Origin: Amycolatopsis vastitatis
GTDB lineage: Bacteria > Actinomycetota > Actinomycetes > Mycobacteriales > Pseudonocardiaceae
Assembly (NCBI RefSeq): GCF_002234595.1
Contig: NZ_NMUL01000078.1
Location: 1-62,419, forward strand
Direction: 5' to 3'
Length of the DNA: 62,419 bases
Position 1 is the first letter of the stretch, and each line of letters opens with the position of its first letter. Under the pieces are notes generated by a model. That model made no database searches and was not told the DNA's origin. It saw only the letters and a list, made by a program, of their open reading frames with translations. The position numbers and the translations under genes are program-made. Below, one piece after another: positions 39,449 to 47,420 of the stretch.

Positions 39449-40369
39449 TCAGGCCCCGGGGGCCAGGTAGAGGGCCTGCCAGTAGAAGCTCCATGGCTTC
39501 GCCCAGCCGTCCTCGGCGCACACCCAGCCGGCGGCGGGCCGGTAGGCCTCGAGGAACTTCGCGCGCTCCCCGGCCACCGCGTCGCTGTCGTGGATGTCGA
39601 TGACGTCCGTCAGCGGGCCCGTGCTGAGCGCAAGGGCGACGGTGTCCGCGCCCTGGACGTGGCCGTCGAGGGTGACGTCGAGGTACTTGCCCACCGGGTT
39701 CTTGGTGTAGAAGGCCCGGCACCGGCCGTCGATCAGCGCGAGGTAGTTGCGCACGGTTTCCGCGGTCATCTCCGCGAACGAGTTGATGTTGACGCAGAGG
39801 TCGAACCACCCGGGCCAGGTGACGTCGTCGATGTCGTCGACCGCGACGAAGCGCACCTTGGCGAACTGGTGCTCGTCCAGGACCTCGCGCAGGTACTTCT
39901 CGGACATCTCCAGCGACTTCGGCAGGTCGATGATCCAGTATTCGGCGAGGTCGTGGTTGGCCAGGAAGGCGTGGCAGGTCCGGCCGTACCCGGCGCCGAT
40001 CTCCAGCACCCGGCCGCCGTCGAGCTCGACGTGCCCGCTGACGAACTCGAGCTCCTGGACCGCCAGCAGGTAGTCCATGCAGATCGCGTCACCCCCGTAG
40101 GTGACGGTGACGGGCGCGCCCACTTCGCGGTTGGCGATCCGGCGCAGCCGCGCGAGGTTCTCCGGGGAGAGGGTGCAGGCCAGGTTGTAGATCAGCGTCT
40201 TGAGGTAGCGGACGCCGTTGATGCGCGGGTCCCACATCGTGAACTTGTAGTTGATCCCGTCGGACTTGAACCGGGCCATGTCCGTGGCCGACTCGTCCGC
40301 GAACACGGAGTCGTTGATCTGCGCCCACTGCGGGCTCTGTTCGTACTTGCGCTTCGTAACCGGATCCAT
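39449..40369 (-). CDS. putative sugar O-methyltransferase
   Basis: A 306-aa member of the "putative sugar O-methyltransferase" group. The SAM motif RVLEIGAGYGRTCHAFL is near residue 122, followed by YWIIDLPKSLEMSEKYL and WFDLCVNINSFAEM. The fold is unrelated in detail to the MycE-like neighbour, so the pathway has two different sugar O-methylation enzymes. ATG 40369 has AGGA upstream; the GTG 18 nt earlier was rejected. No copy of the cluster element was found in the 185-nt upstream gap. Confidence 0.82.
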   Translation of the reverse strand: MDPVTKRKYEQSPQWAQINDSVFADESATDMARFKSDGINYKFTMWDPRINGVRYLKTLIYNLACTLSPENLARLRRIANREVGAPVTVTYGGDAICMDYLLAVQELEFVSGHVELDGGRVLEIGAGYGRTCHAFLANHDLAEYWIIDLPKSLEMSEKYLREVLDEHQFAKVRFVAVDDIDDVTWPGWFDLCVNINSFAEMTAETVRNYLALIDGRCRAFYTKNPVGKYLDVTLDGHVQGADTVALALSTGPLTDVIDIHDSDAVAGERAKFLEAYRPAAGWVCAEDGWAKPWSFYWQALYLAPGA

Positions 40370-40515
40370 GGTTCGTCCTGTCGTCACTGGGCTCCCCGGC
40401 AGCGTCGCGCTGACGAGGCTGAACTCGTGTTCGCGCGGCCGGTCGGGCCGCGGCTGTCCGCGGGTCGCGGTGGTCCGGGCGGCGGAACGCCGCCCCGGTG
40501 CGGGTGCACCGAAGT

Positions 40516-40540
40516 CCCGGGCCGCTGCCGGCGGCCCGGG
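40516..40540 (-). terminator. hairpin terminator after hydrolase-like gene
   Basis: Ten-nt perfect arms CCCGGGCCGC (40516-40525) and its complement (40531-40540), 5-nt loop, 15 nt past the stop of the beta-lactamase-fold gene. Confidence 0.65.
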
Positions 40541-40554
40541 AAACCGGTGGCCGG

Positions 40555-41694
40555 TCAGTCTTCGGAGCCGCTCATCACCTCATCGGTGAACGCCTGCCGG
40601 GCCGTGGTGATCGGGTGGGAGTGGGAGCCGAGCGGTTCGTAGAGGTTGTAGGTCTCCGCCAAGGTCACCTGGGTCGTGGCGTCCTCGGAGTTCGAGCAGT
40701 AGGTCGTGTGGCCGGCCGCCAGGCCGTTGTGCCCCCACATCCGCCCGCGCCGGGAACCGAACCAGAGGATGCCGAGGCCGTAGCCGCCGGCGTCCGGGGC
40801 CTTCGGGCTGAACGGGACCGTGTCCTTCATTTCGCGCAGGAGGCCCGGCTCCAGGACTTCGCCGCGGAGCAGCGCGCGGTAGAACGTGTTGACGTCGGCC
40901 GCGGTCGAGATCAGTTCGCCCGCCGCCCAGAACGCCGACATGTGGTAGCTCGTGCAGTCGCGTACGCTCCCGTCGGCCATCGGAAGGTAGGCGCGCTGGT
41001 GCGGCCCGCGGATGCCGGGGTCGGTGCCGGGCAGGGAGGTCCCGGTGAGGCCGAGCGGCCCGAGAACGCGCTCGCGCAGCTCGTCCCCGTAGGGCCGGCC
41101 GGTGATCCGCTCGATCAGCAGCCCCAGGATGATGTAGTTCGTGTTCGCGTACGACCAGTTGTCACCGGCGGGCCCGGTCGGCGGCATGGCCAGGCCCATG
41201 CGGACCAGCTCGAGGGGCGTGAAGGTGCGGGTCCCGGCCTCGGCCATCTTCTCCGTGGTCGCGTAGAACCGCTCCAGGTAGTCGCCGATTCCGCTGGTGT
41301 GGTTGAGCAGCATGCGCACGGTGATCCGTCGCCCCCGGTCGCCGGGCACCACCTCGGGGAGGTACCGCCCCACGGGCGCGTCGAGGTCCAGCCGCCCTTC
41401 GCCGGCCAGCCGCAGCACGACCACCGCGACGAAGCTCTTGATGACACCACCCACGCGGTGGCGGAAGTCCGCCCGCGGAGGCTCGCCGGTGGTGACGTCC
41501 GCCACCCCGGTCACCAGTGACCGCGTCAGGTCCCCGTCGCGGACCTGCGCGAACGCGCCGATCAGGCCGGCGTCCCGCTCGGCGTCGAGCAGCTCCTGCA
41601 GCCGCTTCCCCCGGGAATCCTCGCCCGCGCTGCCGCCGGGGAACGCGGCCTCGGCACCTCGGGACAGCGTGTCCGGCGCGTCGTTTCGCTTCAT
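40555..41694 (-). CDS. beta-lactamase-fold (class C / LovD-like) protein lacking the catalytic Ser
   Basis: A 379-aa protein of the serine beta-lactamase / esterase EstB / LovD fold. The later motifs are present: SYANTNY (YxN) and GHNGLAAGH (HxG). However, the SxxK position reads VGGVIKSFVAV where the family has GSVTKSF; the nucleophilic Ser is Gly (codon complement at 41446-41448) while the Lys remains. So it is either inactive, a binding protein, or uses other chemistry. ATG 41694 has AGGAGG 10 nt upstream. It follows the DUF2306 gene by 24 nt in one operon. Confidence 0.82.
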   Translation of the reverse strand: MKRNDAPDTLSRGAEAAFPGGSAGEDSRGKRLQELLDAERDAGLIGAFAQVRDGDLTRSLVTGVADVTTGEPPRADFRHRVGGVIKSFVAVVVLRLAGEGRLDLDAPVGRYLPEVVPGDRGRRITVRMLLNHTSGIGDYLERFYATTEKMAEAGTRTFTPLELVRMGLAMPPTGPAGDNWSYANTNYIILGLLIERITGRPYGDELRERVLGPLGLTGTSLPGTDPGIRGPHQRAYLPMADGSVRDCTSYHMSAFWAAGELISTAADVNTFYRALLRGEVLEPGLLREMKDTVPFSPKAPDAGGYGLGILWFGSRRGRMWGHNGLAAGHTTYCSNSEDATTQVTLAETYNLYEPLGSHSHPITTARQAFTDEVMSGSED

Positions 41695-41718
41695 GGCGTC
41701 GTCTCCTCCTGTCGGAGT

Positions 41719-42504
41719 TCAGGACCGGGGGTCCTGGCTTGCCGGAACGGCCGGCTCCGGGTCACCCGCTCCCGCCGGCACCACGACCGGGCGCCGGGCG
41801 GTGCGGTTCAGCCACCACTGCACGATCAGGAGGTTCAGCACCCACGGGAACCACCCGACGTTCTCCGTGAGCCACCGCGGGTCGAGGCGGGGGAACGGGA
41901 GGGCCGCGACGAAGGCCGTCCGGCTCCAGATGATCGACAGCGTGAACGCGAAGCTGTAGAGCATCCACTTGCGGTGGTCGGCGAAGCGGCGCTGCCGCGC
42001 GGCGGCGTAGCCGGCGACCGCGGTGCCCGCCCACAGCAGCGTCAGCACCGCGAACCCGACCACGACCGTGGTCGGCTCCTTGCCGAGGTTCTCCGCGCGG
42101 AAGAAGATCAACGCGGCGAGCGCGGGCGCGCCGACGACCACGGCCGCCAGGTAGACCCGGCCCGAGACGCGGTGCGCCCGGGGGTGCCGGCGCCGGAACC
42201 GCGGCCAGATCTGCACGCACCCGCTGAGCATCGCCACGGTGCCGCTGACCACGTGGACGATCAGCAGCGGGTAGTGGAAGGGATTGCCCGGGGTGAGGGC
42301 GATCCGCGCGTGCGCTGGGTCGAGTGTCGCGTAGGCCGGGATCACGAAGACCAGCAGCCACGCGACGACGAGGAACGTGAGCACGCCCGGCCAAGGACTC
42401 CGGCGCGCTCGGCGCCGCCCCGGCCCCGCGGTGGCGGAGCGGTGGGCGGCGGTGTCGTCCCCGCCGGTGCGGACGTCGGACGGGTTCCGCGCGGAAATTG
42501 TCAC
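41719..42504 (-). CDS. DUF2306-type membrane protein
   Basis: A 261-aa protein with about seven hydrophobic segments. It resembles the DUF2306 family: LLIVHVVSGTVAMLSGCVQIWPRFRRRHPRAHRVSGRVYL with conserved His residues, and FADHRKWMLYSFAFTLSIIWSR. His pairs in membrane helices suggest haem or metal binding, but the function is unknown. GTG 42504 has GGGAGGG 7 nt upstream, preferred over the longer form. It leads the operon with the Ser-less beta-lactamase-fold gene. Confidence 0.75.
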   Translation of the reverse strand: MTISARNPSDVRTGGDDTAAHRSATAGPGRRRARRSPWPGVLTFLVVAWLLVFVIPAYATLDPAHARIALTPGNPFHYPLLIVHVVSGTVAMLSGCVQIWPRFRRRHPRAHRVSGRVYLAAVVVGAPALAALIFFRAENLGKEPTTVVVGFAVLTLLWAGTAVAGYAAARQRRFADHRKWMLYSFAFTLSIIWSRTAFVAALPFPRLDPRWLTENVGWFPWVLNLLIVQWWLNRTARRPVVVPAGAGDPEPAVPASQDPRS

Positions 42505-42564
42505 AGATCGGCCCTCCCCGCCGGCGCGGCGCACCGGCAGATCGCATTCACACCTTCCGTTTGA

Positions 42565-43584
42565 TCAAACGCTATCCGCAGGGCTGGGAAGTGTCTTCTT
42601 CGAATATGCGTTCGCGGCCTCGCTCCGGCCGCGATTTCCGCGCGAGGCGGACGTCGGTTTCGAGCCCATCGCCCGTCGATCCGCGGCTTCACCCGACGCG
42701 ATCGCGGGCACGGCGGCGGACAGCGCCCGGCGCCAGTGCCGTGGCGGGGTCAGCCCGGCCGCGCGCCAGGAAGCCCGGGACAGCACGGAATACGCCGGGC
42801 GCGGCGCGGGCCGGGGGAATTCCGCCGTGGTACACGGCCGGACACGGCGCGGGTCGGCGCCCAGCTCTTCGAAAACGGCACGGGCGAGCGCGAACCGGGA
42901 AGTGCCGCCGCCACCCGTGCAGTGCAGCACCACCCCGCGCGGTGGCGTCCCGCCCGCCACCCGGGCGGCCAGCTCGAGCAGCCCCGCCGCCAGGTCCGCG
43001 CTCCACGTCGGCGCGGCGCACTGATCGTCCACAACGGACAGTTCGGCGTCCCCGGCCGCGAGCCTGAGCATCGCCCGCACGAAGTTCTCGCCGTGGGCGC
43101 CGTACACCCAGGAGGTGCGGATCACCCACGCCGCCGCGGCCGACTCCAGCACGGCCCGTTCGCCGGCGAGTTTGCTCCGGCCGTACACCGAAGCCGGGCC
43201 GGCCGGATCGTCCACTTCGTACGGCCGGGATGCGTCACCGGCGAAGACGGCGTCGGTCGAGACGTGCAGCAGCGGCACGTCGTGGGCGGCGCAGGCGGCG
43301 GCCAGCAGCGCGGGCCCGCGCGCGTTGACCGCGAATGCGGCCGCGGCGTCGGTTTCGGCGGCGTCGACCGCGGTGTACGCGGCGGCGTTGACCACGATGG
43401 GGCAACGGCCTTCCGCGCGCGCGTCGGCGGCGAACCCGGCCACCGCCGCGGCCACCGCACCGCCGTCGGTGAGGTCCAGTTCCGCGTGCCCGGGCGCGCG
43501 GACGCCCGTGCCCGGCGGTGCCAGCGCCACGAGTTCACGGCCCAGCTGCCCGGTTCCCCCGGGCACCAGCAAAACCGGTCGCAT
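42565..43584 (-). CDS. dTDP-4-dehydrorhamnose reductase-like sugar ketoreductase
   Basis: A 339-aa extended SDR of the RfbD type, which reduces the 4-keto group in dTDP-deoxysugar pathways. It shows LVPGGTGQLGREL (Rossmann), VVNAAAYTAVDAAETD, HVSTDAVFAG and YGRSKLAGE with the catalytic Tyr and Lys. The last 40 or so residues (Ser/Arg/Lys-rich) exceed the usual about 300 aa and run through the promoter of the next operon, so the tail may be non-functional. ATG 43584. A sigma-70-like promoter (TTGTCC, 16 nt, TATCGT) precedes it instead of the cluster element. Confidence 0.85.
   Translation of the reverse strand: MRPVLLVPGGTGQLGRELVALAPPGTGVRAPGHAELDLTDGGAVAAAVAGFAADARAEGRCPIVVNAAAYTAVDAAETDAAAAFAVNARGPALLAAACAAHDVPLLHVSTDAVFAGDASRPYEVDDPAGPASVYGRSKLAGERAVLESAAAAWVIRTSWVYGAHGENFVRAMLRLAAGDAELSVVDDQCAAPTWSADLAAGLLELAARVAGGTPPRGVVLHCTGGGGTSRFALARAVFEELGADPRRVRPCTTAEFPRPAPRPAYSVLSRASWRAAGLTPPRHWRRALSAAVPAIASGEAADRRAMGSKPTSASRGNRGRSEAANAYSKKTLPSPADSV
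42569..42608 (-). promoter_or_regulatory. cluster promoter element inside the end of the reductase gene
   Basis: Minus strand: CATATTCGAAGAAG at 42608-42595 and -10-like TAGCGT at 42574-42569, spacing 34 nt. It lies within the last codons of the dTDP-sugar reductase-like gene (stop at 42565) and drives the DUF2306 operon. Confidence 0.6.
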
Positions 43585-43638
43585 GCCGACACGATAACCG
43601 AACATCGTTGCCGGACAACGGTGCCAAGGGCGATACCG

Positions 43639-43679
43639 CATGCTCGGAGTAGTCGCCGCGGGGGCGCACTTCCTACGCT
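43639..43679 (+). promoter_or_regulatory. cluster promoter element, oxidase-fold gene 43723
   Basis: Element CATGCTCGGAGTAG at 43639-43652 and -10-like TACGCT at 43674-43679, spacing 35 nt. Confidence 0.6.
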
Positions 43680-43722
43680 GGAGCCGGAACACCGATGTCG
43701 TCGATACCCCCGGGAGCCCCAG

Positions 43723-44229
43723 GTGAACGCGCTACCACAAGGTGATGTCCGGCTGATCGAACACGAGGTGGCACAGCGTCTGCTGGTGTCGAAGGAGCTG
43801 GCCCGCCTCGCCTACGTGGCACTGGACGGCACGCCGCGCGTGCTACCGGTCATGTTCCACTGGAACGGCAGCGAGGTCGTGATCGCGTCGTTCCACGAGG
43901 CCCGCAAGATCCCCGCCCTGCAGAAGCGGCCGGACGTGGCGATCACCATCGACACCTCGTCGCACCCGCCGGAAATCCTGCTCATCCGCGGCAAGGCGGA
44001 GCTCACCCTCGTGGACGGGGTCGCCGAGGAGTTCAAGCTCGCGAACTACCGGTACGGTGGCCCGGAGTTCGGCGCCGGCCGGATCGCCGAGGTGGACCAC
44101 CCCGGCACGAAGATGTGGCGGATCGCCGTCCGCCCGGCGTGGGTCGGCGTGCTCGACTTCCGGACGCGCTTCTCCGGCGGGCGCACCGCCGACGACTTCG
44201 CCGGCCGCGGGCAGGGAAACGCCGCCTGA
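43723..44229 (+). CDS. pyridoxamine-5'-phosphate-oxidase-fold (F420/FMN) protein
   Basis: A 168-aa split-barrel protein of the PNPOx-like family. It contains LLVSKELARLAYVALDGTPRVLPVMFHWNG and VVIASFHEARKIPALQKRPDVAITID, which bind FMN or F420 in relatives. These are mostly F420-dependent or FMN reductases of varied substrate. The GTG at 43723 has GGGAG upstream. It carries a cluster element, so it is probably part of the pathway; the step is unknown. Confidence 0.8.
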   Translation: MNALPQGDVRLIEHEVAQRLLVSKELARLAYVALDGTPRVLPVMFHWNGSEVVIASFHEARKIPALQKRPDVAITIDTSSHPPEILLIRGKAELTLVDGVAEEFKLANYRYGGPEFGAGRIAEVDHPGTKMWRIAVRPAWVGVLDFRTRFSGGRTADDFAGRGQGNAA

Positions 44230-44235
44230 AAGCGG

Positions 44236-44280
44236 TGAAGGGCGCCTCCGGAGGATCTCGTCTCCCGGAGGCGCCCTTCA
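44236..44280. terminator. bidirectional terminator, 16-bp stem
   Basis: Arms at 44236-44251 and 44265-44280 are exact complements with a 13-nt loop, between convergent genes. Confidence 0.82.
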
Positions 44281-44286
44281 ACGCGG

Positions 44287-45555
44287 TCAGGCCGCGGCGG
44301 CGAGCCCGCCGTTGCCCAGCACGTGCACGTCGGGCACGTAGAGGATCCAGCGGCCGCCCTGCGCGGTGAACGCCTGCTCCTTGGCGAGGATCTCTTCGGC
44401 GTGGTTCCACGCGAAGAGCACTACGTAGTCCGGGTAGTCCGCGGCGAACCGCTCCGGCGCGACCACCGGCAGGTGCGAGCCGGGGGTGAGCCGGCCCTGC
44501 TTCTCCGGCGTCGAGTCGTAAACGCACTCCACCAGGTCCATCCCGATCCCGCAGTAGTTCAGGACGGTGGCGCTCTTCGAAGTCGCGCCGTAGCCGGCGA
44601 CGCGGAAGCCTTTCGCCTTCAGCTCGGTGAGCAGCGCGACGAGGTCGTGCCGGATGCGCCGGATGTTGACGCCGAACCGGGCCAGCTTGACGCGGTCGGT
44701 CAGGCCGAGGTCGCGCTCGTGCGCGAACAACCGGGCCAGGGCGGTGCCCGGTTTGCGGGCGACCGGGCGGGCGACCGAGTACCGGACCGCCCCGCCGTGC
44801 ACCGCCAGCCGCTGCGCGTCGACGAGCTCGAACCCGAAGCGCTCGACCATCGCCCGCACCGAGTGCAGCGAGAACAGGTAGAAGTGCTCGTCGTAGATCT
44901 GGTCGAAGTAGTTCTTCTCGACGATGTCGCCGAGGTAGCGGTCCTCGAACACGAACAGCCCGTCTTCGGCGAGCAGCTCGTCGATACCGCGGAAGATCGA
45001 GTCGATGTAGGAGATGTGGCTGAACGTGTTCGCCGAGAAGATCACGTCGGCCCGGCCGTGCGCCTGGCGGATCTCGCGGGCGACGGACTCCTCGAAGAAG
45101 TCGACGCGCACGTCGATTCCCTTGGCCGCGGCCGTCTCCGCCGCCCCGCGCGACGGGTCGACCCCGAGGTGCCGGACCCCGTGGTCGCTGATGGTCTTCA
45201 GCATGATCCCGTCGTTGCAGCCGATCTCCACGACGAACGGGTCCGGCCCGGTGAGCTCGGTGCGCACCAGGTTCCCGGCGAACTCCTCGAAGTGCCGTCG
45301 CATCAGCGCGGACTCGGAGGAGCGGTACGGGTAGTCGTCGTGGAACATCGCTTCGCGCGGGAGCTCATCGGACAGCTGCACCATGCTGCACGAGGAGCAG
45401 ATGCCGACGGCGAGGTGGTGGAAGGCCTCGCCGTCGGCCTCTTCGGCCTTCACGAAGGCGTTCGAGACGGGCTGGCGCCCGAAATCGAAGATCTCCGACA
45501 CGGCTCCGCCGCAGAGGCGGCACGTCCGGGTGGCGGGTGGCGTTTCGAGCGTCAC
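44287..45555 (-). CDS. NDP-hexose C-methyltransferase
   Basis: A 422-aa three-part methyltransferase of the TylC3/EvaC type that adds a methyl branch to a keto-deoxysugar. The N-terminal zinc region reads TCRLCGGAVSEIFDFGRQPVSNAF with a CxxC pair. The SAM domain has FVVEIGCNDGIMLKTISDHG, and the C-terminal part GYGATSKSATVLNYCGI and YVVLFAWNHAEEI. The GTG at 45555 has AAGGGA 7 nt upstream. It predicts a branched sugar. The zinc-binding Cys of the last pair (GICSSCSM) are also present. Confidence 0.92.
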   Translation of the reverse strand: MTLETPPATRTCRLCGGAVSEIFDFGRQPVSNAFVKAEEADGEAFHHLAVGICSSCSMVQLSDELPREAMFHDDYPYRSSESALMRRHFEEFAGNLVRTELTGPDPFVVEIGCNDGIMLKTISDHGVRHLGVDPSRGAAETAAAKGIDVRVDFFEESVAREIRQAHGRADVIFSANTFSHISYIDSIFRGIDELLAEDGLFVFEDRYLGDIVEKNYFDQIYDEHFYLFSLHSVRAMVERFGFELVDAQRLAVHGGAVRYSVARPVARKPGTALARLFAHERDLGLTDRVKLARFGVNIRRIRHDLVALLTELKAKGFRVAGYGATSKSATVLNYCGIGMDLVECVYDSTPEKQGRLTPGSHLPVVAPERFAADYPDYVVLFAWNHAEEILAKEQAFTAQGGRWILYVPDVHVLGNGGLAAAA

Positions 45556-45633
45556 GGTGGTGTCCCTTCGGAATCGAAAAATCCCTTGCCCGGCGCGGCA
45601 AGGGTGCGGGCCGGGATGGCTGGCCCCGGGCGG

Positions 45634-45673
45634 GCTTTCCCCGCCTCGGCCACGCGGCGGAGGCGGGGAAAGC
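45634..45673 (-). terminator. hairpin terminator after GMC oxidoreductase gene
   Basis: Fourteen-nt perfect arms at 45634-45647 and 45660-45673, 12-nt loop, just past the GMC oxidoreductase stop (45689). The gap to the C-methyltransferase start shows no clear cluster element. Confidence 0.7.
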
Positions 45674-45688
45674 GGTTCGGCGCGGAGT

Positions 45689-47245
45689 TCACCCGGCCAG
45701 CGGGGGCAGCCCGCGCACCAGGTCCGCCGCCTTCTCCGCGATCGCGATCGTCGGCGCGTTCGGGTTGCCGCGCACCAGCGTCGGCATCACCGACGCGTCC
45801 ACCACGCGCAGGCCCGCCACGCCGTGCACCCGCAGTTCCGGGTCCACGACCGCTCCCATCGCGCAGGTGGCGGCCGGGTGGTAGATCGAGTGCGCGAAGT
45901 CGCGGATGTAGTCGCGCAGGTCGTCGTCGGAGTCCGACGCGGGCGGCCGGTAGGGGTTCGCGGTGTACGCGCCGAGCGCGGTCTGGCGGGCGATCGCCAG
46001 GCCGAGCCGCACCCCCTCGACCGCTTCGGCCAGGTCCTCCGGTTCCGAAAGGTAGTTGTGGATGATCTTCGGTTTCGCCGTCGGGTCGTCCGACGCCAGC
46101 TGCACGCTGCCCCGGCTGCGCGCGGCGAGCATGGACGGCCCGTAGGACAACGCGTGCGCGGTCGGCGTGCCGAGCCCGTTGTCGGCGAACATCACCGGCG
46201 CCGCGAGGAACTCGACGTTCGGCGCCGCCAGGCCGGCTTCCGTGCGGGCGAAGCCGCCCGCCTCCGGGCCGTTCGACGTCAGCGGGCCGCTGCGCGAGCC
46301 GGCGAACTGCTCCTGGTACCGCGGCTCCCCCGCCACCAGCAGGCTGATCGGCTCGTCGTGCGCGTAGATCAGCGGTACCAGCAGGTGGTCCTGCAGGTTC
46401 TGGCCGACCTGCGGCAGGTCGGCGACGACCGGGATGCCGAGTGCCTCCAGCTGCCAGGCCGGGCCGATGCCCGACAGCATCAGCAGCTGCGGCGAGTTGT
46501 ACGCGCCCCCGGAGACGATCACCTCGCGCTCGGCGCGCAGGACGATCTCCTCCTCCAGCCGGAAACCGCGCACGCCGCGCGCCCGGCCGTCTTCGACGAC
46601 GACTTGGTGCACCTGCAGGTTCGCCTCGACGGTGAGGTTCGGGCGGTCCATCGCCGGATGCAGGAACGCGGTCGCCGCGCTCGCGCGCATGCCGTCCTTC
46701 TGCGTCAGCTGGAAGGCGCCGAACCCGTCCTGCGAGGCACCGTTGAAGTCGTCGTTGTACGGGTGTCCCGCCTGGACCGCCGCGGCGACGAAGGCCTTGG
46801 ACATCGGGTTGCGCGACCGGCCGTCGGAGACCGACAGCGGACCGCCTGCCCCGTGGTACTCCGACGCCCCGCGCTCGTTGTCCTCCGAGCGCAGGAAGTA
46901 GGGCAGCAGCTCGCGGTAGCTCCAGCCGGGCTGGTTCCAGCCGTCGTAGTCGGCCTGGTTGCCGCGGATGTAGATCATGGTGTTGATCGAGCTCGTGCCG
47001 CCGACCACGTTGCCGCGGGGCAGGTAGACACGCCGCCGCCCGAGCCGCGGCTCGTCGTGGGTGTCGTAGTCCCAGTCCATCCTGGTCCGGAACAGCTTCC
47101 CGAACGCGGCCGGGACGTGGATGTTCGGCGAGGTGTCCGAGGGCCCCGCTTCGACGAGGCACACCGACACGTCGGGATCCTCGCTCAGCCGCGCGGCGAG
47201 TACGCAGCCCGCCGAGCCGGCACCGACGATCACGTAGTCGTACAT
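45689..47245 (-). CDS. GMC-family FAD oxidoreductase
   Basis: A 518-aa choline-dehydrogenase-like flavoenzyme. The N-terminal FAD motif is YDYVIVGAGSAGCVLAARLSE. The PROSITE GMC signatures are GNVVGGTSSINTMIYIRG and SGGAYNSPQLLMLSGIGP. The catalytic His lies in HPAATCAMGAVVDPELRVHG and the His/Asn partner in VRGNPNAPTIAIAEKAADL. It oxidises an alcohol of the pathway intermediate, perhaps a sugar or benzylic alcohol. ATG 47245 has GGAG upstream. It is divergent from the third P450, each with its own promoter element. Confidence 0.9.
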   Translation of the reverse strand: MYDYVIVGAGSAGCVLAARLSEDPDVSVCLVEAGPSDTSPNIHVPAAFGKLFRTRMDWDYDTHDEPRLGRRRVYLPRGNVVGGTSSINTMIYIRGNQADYDGWNQPGWSYRELLPYFLRSEDNERGASEYHGAGGPLSVSDGRSRNPMSKAFVAAAVQAGHPYNDDFNGASQDGFGAFQLTQKDGMRASAATAFLHPAMDRPNLTVEANLQVHQVVVEDGRARGVRGFRLEEEIVLRAEREVIVSGGAYNSPQLLMLSGIGPAWQLEALGIPVVADLPQVGQNLQDHLLVPLIYAHDEPISLLVAGEPRYQEQFAGSRSGPLTSNGPEAGGFARTEAGLAAPNVEFLAAPVMFADNGLGTPTAHALSYGPSMLAARSRGSVQLASDDPTAKPKIIHNYLSEPEDLAEAVEGVRLGLAIARQTALGAYTANPYRPPASDSDDDLRDYIRDFAHSIYHPAATCAMGAVVDPELRVHGVAGLRVVDASVMPTLVRGNPNAPTIAIAEKAADLVRGLPPLAG

Positions 47246-47290
47246 GGGGTCGCTCCTCACACGGTCCATAGCCCAGCGATGGGTGACCCC

Positions 47291-47331
47291 AGGATTCCCG
47301 GCCGCGGGGGCGCCGGGCGTCTTCGAGCCTG
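47291..47331 (-). promoter_or_regulatory. cluster promoter element, GMC oxidoreductase
   Basis: Minus strand: CAGGCTCGAAGACG at 47331-47318 and -10-like AATCCT at 47296-47291, spacing 35 nt. Confidence 0.65.
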
Positions 47332-47347
47332 CGCACGCCGTAAGCCT

Positions 47348-47387
47348 CAATCGAGGAGACGTGCCGCGAAATGCCCGGAAGTACGGT
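47348..47387 (+). promoter_or_regulatory. cluster promoter element, P450 gene 47421
   Basis: CAATCGAGGAGACG at 47348-47361 (close to the consensus) and -10-like TACGGT at 47382-47387, spacing 34 nt. It is 16 nt from the oppositely oriented copy for the GMC gene. Confidence 0.8.
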
Positions 47388-47420
47388 GAAAACAGCGTCG
47401 TAGGAAGCGAGGAGCTGAAG

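Noticed and set aside
40370..40515. Cluster element upstream of the sugar O-methyltransferase at 40369
   Set aside because: A CACGAG segment exists but lacks the RAG-n-n-G end and has no hexamer at 34 nt, so it is not counted.
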